From Niabella sp. (GTDB lineage: Bacteria > Bacteroidota > Bacteroidia > Chitinophagales > Chitinophagaceae), in assembly GCA_027493055.1 (NCBI GenBank), contig JAPUDO010000106.1, forward strand, positions 1 through 45,827: a stretch of DNA of 45,827 nt. Reading direction: 5' to 3'. The notes beneath the pieces were generated by a model that was not told the DNA's origin, searched no databases, and saw only the letters and a list, made by a program, of their open reading frames with translations. Position numbers and translations under genes: made by a program. Below, in pieces: positions 41,140 through 45,827 of the stretch (position 1 is its first letter; every line of letters begins with the position of its first letter).

Positions 41140-44100
41140 TTACAAAACATCTTTGATGGTATAGAGGTCTTTATCCACCAGCAGTCCGTCTATTGCTTTC
41201 AGATTAAACTTTACATCACGTTTGGCTTTAAACTTAATGACGAATAGCACGGAGCTTCCGTTAAGCGCTTCTTTTCTGCCTATGTTCACAAATGTGGGAT
41301 ACAGGGCTTTTGTGCCATTGGTATGGAGCCTGTCGTAAGTAAGGTTCTCCATTTGTTTTGTATGGATGGACTGAATACCGATATACTCATAATCCTGTGC
41401 GCTGTATGGCAGCGCAAAGCTCAGGGCATTTACACTGTTCAGGTCCTGACCATTTACTTTAATTTCAACGGTCTCTCCGGCCTTGTATGAAGTTTTCCCG
41501 GGCACTAACACCAGCTTACCCCTGAGTGGCGCTATTGAATCCATGCCTGTGCCACCTTCAAGCTGTGTGGCAACATGAGAAATATCAAACGCATCAATCA
41601 GGTTGTTTTTATTGATATCGCCATTACTGATATAACCTTCAAAATCACCATCGCCTTTGCGCAGGCCGGTATAATTGGTGTATGAAGTGAGGTCATTATT
41701 ATCGATCTTTCCGTCGTTATTAATATCACCAGGTATATAGCTGGCACTGCCAGGCACTTTAAATACATAGATCTCCCTGCCCGAGCCAAAGTTGCCAACG
41801 CCTTCAGTAATGTTCAGCCTGATATATTTTGCAGCAGGGTGCTCCGTAAATACAAACTCTTTAACGGTATTGTCTTTTGCCCAGTTGATATCACCGGCTT
41901 CTGTCCAGGTTTTCTTATTATCGCTATAGTAAATTTTACCTTTTGCAATAAGGCCATTTCTTCCGCTGTTGCGTGGCAGGTATTGTAATTTGTCGAGCTG
42001 GTTTATGCTTTTTAAATCTATAACCAGGTCAAAAGGAACAGCATTTTCTCCATACTTTGTATGCCAGTTATTGCTTTCATCAAAATCGAACAATTTTGCT
42101 ACACCTTCACTATCCTGTGATGGCGCCGTGGAATAACCTGTAATACCTTTAATGGCTAGCTGTAAAGGATTTATTTTTGTTTTGCTGTTAATAGTAACCC
42201 AGTTTGAGCAGCCCGATTTATTAACGGCCCTGAGTTTGAAAGTATAAACAGTTTCGGGTTGCAGCTCATCCAGTATAAAAGCTGTATCTTTTATATGTGT
42301 GTACAACATGGCGTTAAAATCTATTTCGTAGAAATCCGCGTTGTTAACCCCCGCCCATGAAGGCTTTAAAGAAAACGCCCCGGCATTTTGTTCTGTAACC
42401 CTTGCATTGCCAGGTGCTGTTAAAGTGCCTTCGCTTTTTTTGTAAGCATTGCTGATGTTAAACACAAATCCTTTAATGGCTGCGCTAACCTCGTTTTTTG
42501 TAATGTCCGTTTTTGCAAGCCTGATCAGCAGCTGCGGATTTTTTGTGATCGCAATTTTTTCAAAAGCGCTGCCCTTTGTTGCAAACTGATTGAGACTGGG
42601 CGCAGCATTGTAATAGTACACATTAGTTTGCGCATGGAAAGCTTCCAAAGAATTTACGGCTTTAAGCTTAATACTTTTTTTTCCTATCCTGGCTGATACT
42701 TTATCAGGTTGCTGGGAAATGTTGATCTTTAAAACAGTTTCCTTCTCCTTTATAAACCCATCGAAGCTTCCTTTTGCCGGTTCTACATGCACAGTAACAT
42801 TATCTCCGGACTGTTCCACGTTAATAAGGGTATTTGCGAATGCCCCGCCCTTGTATTTTTCAGTAACGCCATCATCATCATACGCTGTAAAGGAAGAGCT
42901 TCCGCTGGGATATATTTCATAAATACGAAGCGCCTGGTTTATCTGCTGAGGATTATTATTTGGATTTGCCATAGGAATAATGGCGCCCGGTTTTACAAAT
43001 ACGGGCAGCTTCCATAATGGTACATCAAAATCATTGATAATACAATGGCCTTCATATTGTTCTCCGGTGAAATAATCTATCCAGTTTCCTTTGGGCAGAT
43101 AGATACCATGACGGATATCATTACCCTGTTCATCTGCTTTGGTATTCTGGTAAACGGGCGCCACCAAAAACCATGGGCCGTACATAAACTGGTAATTTGT
43201 TGCTGTGCCCAGCGTGTAAGGGTTGGGGTACTCCAGGAACATCGCCCTGATGATGGGCAAACCGTTTACTGATGTTCTGGCAATGCTATACGCATAAGGC
43301 GTTAGTTCCGATTTTAACTTGAGGTAGTTTCTGTTGATGGAAGCAGCAGGCTCGCCCAGCGCTTCAGGATATTTGGGATTAGATCCCCAGCCATCCATAT
43401 TCAATTGCATGGGCGTAAAAGTTTTCCACTGAAAATCCCTTACATTAACCGGAATGTTCCTGCCTCCAAAAATGCCATCCATATCTGATGTAATATTAGG
43501 AATGCCCGAGAGGCCAGAACCGATATAAGTAGGAATATGAAACCTGATATATTCCCATTGACCACCTGTTTGATCGCCGCTCCAGATACCGGCATAGCGC
43601 TGTGTACCGGCCCAGCCATCAAGCGATATGATAAATGGCCTTGCATTGTTGCCGTACTGGGGCATTATCTGTGCTACATCGGTAACCCCGTTCAGTCCAA
43701 ATGAGTAACCGGCACCTACCCAGGCCACATCTGTTTTTAAAACCCGCACACCTGCATCTCTTACTTCCTTAATAATATCTCTTTGCAACAAAGCGCTTAC
43801 GCCCTCTTTAGGATGCAGGTCGCTTTGCGTCCACAAACCAATCTCTACGCCATTTTTACGGGCATAGTCGCCAAAGCTTTTCAGGTTCAGGATGTTGCTG
43901 TCTAACGTTCCGGCCTGTCCGTAACCCGCACCATATCCATCGTTTGGCAATATCCAGCCCAGCGGCATATTATTATGGTTGTACCGGTCTATAACGGCTC
44001 TTGCTGAAAACTGGTAATTATTTTTCAATTCACCATTCAGCGATTCTTTGATACCGCCATTATCCTTCTGGCTTTCTTTATACTTTTTCCCATCTTCAAA

Positions 44101-44967
44101 TAAAATGCCTGTAGTATCTTCTTTCCAGTAATCGCGGTTATAGGCGTTCAGGTGCCCCTGGTAAAAAGCAAACCTGGGTAATAGTACGGGGGCTCCTGTT
44201 AGCTGGTAATAATCATTCAGCAAGGCAGCTGCACCATCGCTCACCATAAAGAACAGATCTAAATAGTCTGTTTCATGATAAAGATTTACCAGCCCTTTTT
44301 CGGCAGCGCCAAAGTTGTATTTACCCTTTTTAAAAGTATGCCACATGATACCGTAGCCATTAGTGCTCCAGTAAAACGGCGCAGGCGAGGCAACTCCTCC
44401 GTCTGTCCAGCTATTTTGGTTTTCTATAGCAATCGTTTTTCCTTTATGGGAAAAGCGGCCGTTTTGAACGCCGCCTCCGTAAAAATATTCCTGCGGCTGT
44501 TCTTTAAGCGCTATAGCAACTTTTGCATTTTCAAAGGCTACAGGTTTTGTGGCTTCAGCTACCGTGGTACCGGTTTGCAGGTTAACTATTTTAAAAGTTG
44601 TAGTGTTTTTATCAAAACTGATCTTTATCTTTTGGGTGGTAACTGAAACCTGTCCGTCTTTATCAGTAAGCGTTACTGTCTCTACTTTTTTTCTTGGCTG
44701 ACTTACTAAGATCCTGGCTGCAGGTCTAGCTTCAGGATCTCTTAATTGTTTTGCAGTACTGTCTATAAATAGCCTGAAAATATTTTCCCCGTAAAAATCA
44801 ATGATTATATGCCTGTTATTATCAAGCAGCATTTCTATTGTTGTAGGATTGACCGTTTTGGCATTAATAATTTTGGGAGGATCTTTTTTGGATTGGGCCA
44901 GGGAAAATACTGTTATCAACAACAATATAAAGATCAACGGAACTTTTTTTGCAGACGTATAAAACAT
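41140..44967 (-). CDS. Secreted GH31 glycosidase with FN3, discoidin-like, dockerin and cohesin-like modules
   Basis: A 1275-residue multidomain enzyme with signal peptide (FILLLITVFSLAQ). The GH31 N-terminal sandwich and TIM barrel cover about residues 30-670; nucleophile D413 (RVLKTDVAWVG) and acid/base D465 (IWSGDQTGG) are visible. After a beta-rich linker come an FN3 domain (about 850-935), an F5/8-type C carbohydrate-binding module (about 950-1085, ending AAKYIRLNITEGVGNFGSGREIYVF), a type I dockerin with two Ca-binding loops (GDINNDGKIDNNDLTSY and GDINKNNLIDAFDIS) and a cohesin-like beta domain (KLVLVPGKTSYKAGETVEIKV to the end). It hydrolyses alpha-linked sugars; exact specificity is open. 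No PUL or SusCD genes are adjacent. Confidence 0.92.
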   Translation of the reverse strand: MFYTSAKKVPLIFILLLITVFSLAQSKKDPPKIINAKTVNPTTIEMLLDNNRHIIIDFYGENIFRLFIDSTAKQLRDPEARPAARILVSQPRKKVETVTLTDKDGQVSVTTQKIKISFDKNTTTFKIVNLQTGTTVAEATKPVAFENAKVAIALKEQPQEYFYGGGVQNGRFSHKGKTIAIENQNSWTDGGVASPAPFYWSTNGYGIMWHTFKKGKYNFGAAEKGLVNLYHETDYLDLFFMVSDGAAALLNDYYQLTGAPVLLPRFAFYQGHLNAYNRDYWKEDTTGILFEDGKKYKESQKDNGGIKESLNGELKNNYQFSARAVIDRYNHNNMPLGWILPNDGYGAGYGQAGTLDSNILNLKSFGDYARKNGVEIGLWTQSDLHPKEGVSALLQRDIIKEVRDAGVRVLKTDVAWVGAGYSFGLNGVTDVAQIMPQYGNNARPFIISLDGWAGTQRYAGIWSGDQTGGQWEYIRFHIPTYIGSGLSGIPNITSDMDGIFGGRNIPVNVRDFQWKTFTPMQLNMDGWGSNPKYPEALGEPAASINRNYLKLKSELTPYAYSIARTSVNGLPIIRAMFLEYPNPYTLGTATNYQFMYGPWFLVAPVYQNTKADEQGNDIRHGIYLPKGNWIDYFTGEQYEGHCIINDFDVPLWKLPVFVKPGAIIPMANPNNNPQQINQALRIYEIYPSGSSSFTAYDDDGVTEKYKGGAFANTLINVEQSGDNVTVHVEPAKGSFDGFIKEKETVLKINISQQPDKVSARIGKKSIKLKAVNSLEAFHAQTNVYYYNAAPSLNQFATKGSAFEKIAITKNPQLLIRLAKTDITKNEVSAAIKGFVFNISNAYKKSEGTLTAPGNARVTEQNAGAFSLKPSWAGVNNADFYEIDFNAMLYTHIKDTAFILDELQPETVYTFKLRAVNKSGCSNWVTINSKTKINPLQLAIKGITGYSTAPSQDSEGVAKLFDFDESNNWHTKYGENAVPFDLVIDLKSINQLDKLQYLPRNSGRNGLIAKGKIYYSDNKKTWTEAGDINWAKDNTVKEFVFTEHPAAKYIRLNITEGVGNFGSGREIYVFKVPGSASYIPGDINNDGKIDNNDLTSYTNYTGLRKGDGDFEGYISNGDINKNNLIDAFDISHVATQLEGGTGMDSIAPLRGKLVLVPGKTSYKAGETVEIKVNGQDLNSVNALSFALPYSAQDYEYIGIQSIHTKQMENLTYDRLHTNGTKALYPTFVNIGRKEALNGSSVLFVIKFKAKRDVKFNLKAIDGLLVDKDLYTIKDVL

Positions 44968-45146
44968 GCGAATATTGGCTAAAATATTAGTGGATATAAA
45001 TGATTGTAAAAGTACGTAAAGACCTGTATTGCCTGTTTATTTGGGCAATCGTATGCGCAAGTATGGATATTCCTGAACCTTCAATTAAAGGGTTATGCGG
45101 CATACGACCTACCTTTACGGTGTTAATTTATTAAAATCATATTTCT

Positions 45147-45644
45147 ATGAACATGAAACAACTGCTGTTAGCTACTGCTGTTACACTATTTTTTGCTGAT
45201 GCCCGGTCGCAGAACCAAAACCTGGATGCTCACCAGTTCCAGAGAGATTTTGTAAGCGTAAGAAAGATGAACGGTAATGATCCGTTTGCCAAAGGGGAAA
45301 AACCATCTGTTATTTTTAATGAAGAAAAGTATCTCAGGTTTAGAAATATGCGAAATGGCGGAATAGCGCTGACTTTTGTTGGTGCGGGGCTTATTACTAC
45401 GGGAGCGTTATTGGTTGCATCGGCAGAAAATGAGAGGGATTACGACTATTACGCTGATTATAGTAATGAACGCAAGGAGCGTAAAGCTATAGCCGGTGTA
45501 TTGTGTATTCTCTTTGGTGCGGCTTCAACCGGTGGCGGCATTACTATGTGGGCAATTGGCAATAACAAAATGAAAAAGTATGGCGGAGGGAAGATATCCC
45601 TGCAATCCAATAAGAACGGTTTGGGAGTGGCTTATCGGTTTTAA
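45147..45644 (+). CDS. Uncharacterised exported/membrane protein
   Basis: A 165-residue protein with a signal peptide (MKQLLLATAVTLFFADARS) and two further hydrophobic stretches (GGIALTFVGAGLITTGALLVASA and AIAGVLCILFGAASTGGGITMWAIG) separated by a charged, Tyr-rich turn (ENERDYDYYADYSNERKERK). The final residues (KISLQSNKNGLGVAYRF) end in Phe like an outer-membrane-directed protein. I recognise no family with a known function. A TACCTTTA box at 45111 may be its promoter. Confidence 0.8.
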   Translation: MNMKQLLLATAVTLFFADARSQNQNLDAHQFQRDFVSVRKMNGNDPFAKGEKPSVIFNEEKYLRFRNMRNGGIALTFVGAGLITTGALLVASAENERDYDYYADYSNERKERKAIAGVLCILFGAASTGGGITMWAIGNNKMKKYGGGKISLQSNKNGLGVAYRF

Positions 45645-45774
45645 CGGGGGGAAAGCCGTAGTCCGTCATTCTGGTTAAGGGATACAGGATGCTGGTTATG
45701 GTCCCAGGTTTCCAGGTTCCGTACATTGTATACCATACATTGTGCTGGTTACCGGATGCTTGCGGAGACCCAAC

Positions 45775-45798
45775 ATTCTACATAGGATTATGTAGAAT
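45775..45798. repeat. 10-bp inverted repeat near the window end
   Basis: ATTCTACATA and TATGTAGAAT with a 4-nt loop. It may be a terminator of the preceding gene or part of a following regulatory region; no T run follows directly. Confidence 0.5.
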
Positions 45799-45827
45799 AA
45801 TCTCAAAGCTTTTTTATTACTGGATAA

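Overview
The window looks like a chromosomal segment from a member of the Bacteroidota, most likely the family Chitinophagaceae. Supporting signs are promoter -7 boxes of the form TAnnTTTG ahead of several genes, no clear Shine-Dalgarno sequences, an S46 dipeptidyl peptidase, a FUSC transporter, a GH31 enzyme with dockerin and cohesin-like tails, and Rpn-type and DUF488/DUF2945 genes typical of that group. The placement is an inference from protein flavour and promoter style, not from a database match. I saw no rRNA, tRNA, CRISPR array or complete insertion sequence.

Layout. Positions 1-5833: the 3' end of a nucleotide-sugar epimerase/decarboxylase, an ECF sigma factor, a Na+/H+ antiporter, recG and a DUF488 gene. 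Positions 5844-9231: an accessory island holding a small tudor-like protein, two Xre-type repressor genes with near-identical C-termini, remnants of a decayed copy of the same module, a long structured hairpin, a BECR-like ribonuclease gene, a 165-codon partner gene and an orphan gene. Positions 9579-13788: the alpha ribosomal operon (infA-rpmJ-rpsM-rpsK-rpsD-rpoA-rplQ) with its own promoter and terminator. Positions 13810-14742: an Rpn-family nuclease. Positions 14888-21939: a TetR-controlled tripartite RND efflux operon. Positions 22078-30793: DUF502, ubiX, an MsbA-like ABC exporter, hflX, a Rieske protein, an S41 peptidase and uvrB. Positions 31156-35548: a small orphan gene, a TPP riboswitch controlling a PnuT-type thiamine transporter plus an acyl-CoA-dehydrogenase-like flavoprotein, and a FUSC protein. 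Positions 35623-45644: a short lipoprotein, a dipeptide epimerase, an S46 peptidase, a SET protein, obg, a large secreted GH31 enzyme and a small membrane protein.

The most striking pattern lies between genes. At least twelve spacers consist of degenerate tandem units of exactly 7 nt (8 nt at two loci), often arranged as two arms with complementary unit sequences, so the spacer folds back on itself. The unit sequence differs from locus to locus, but a few families recur (GAGTRAT-like, TGTCAAC-like, AAATCAG-like). They fill spacers even inside the ribosomal operon, where they stretch normally short gaps to 94-99 nt, and several touch start or stop codons. A second class of spacer carries strings of hairpins with loops of 3-4 nt and unrelated stems. 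A third is an interspersed GCTTCGTCAGGCTCAGCCTGA-like repeat, one copy of which encodes the last residues of the ribonuclease.

The second candidate system is the island at 6074-8474: an Xre repressor gene, a divergent promoter region with an inverted-repeat operator, a structured RNA-like hairpin of about 113 nt, a putative RNase toxin and an unknown partner. A decayed duplicate of its ends lies next to it. This resembles a toxin-antitoxin or conflict module, but the function is inferred.
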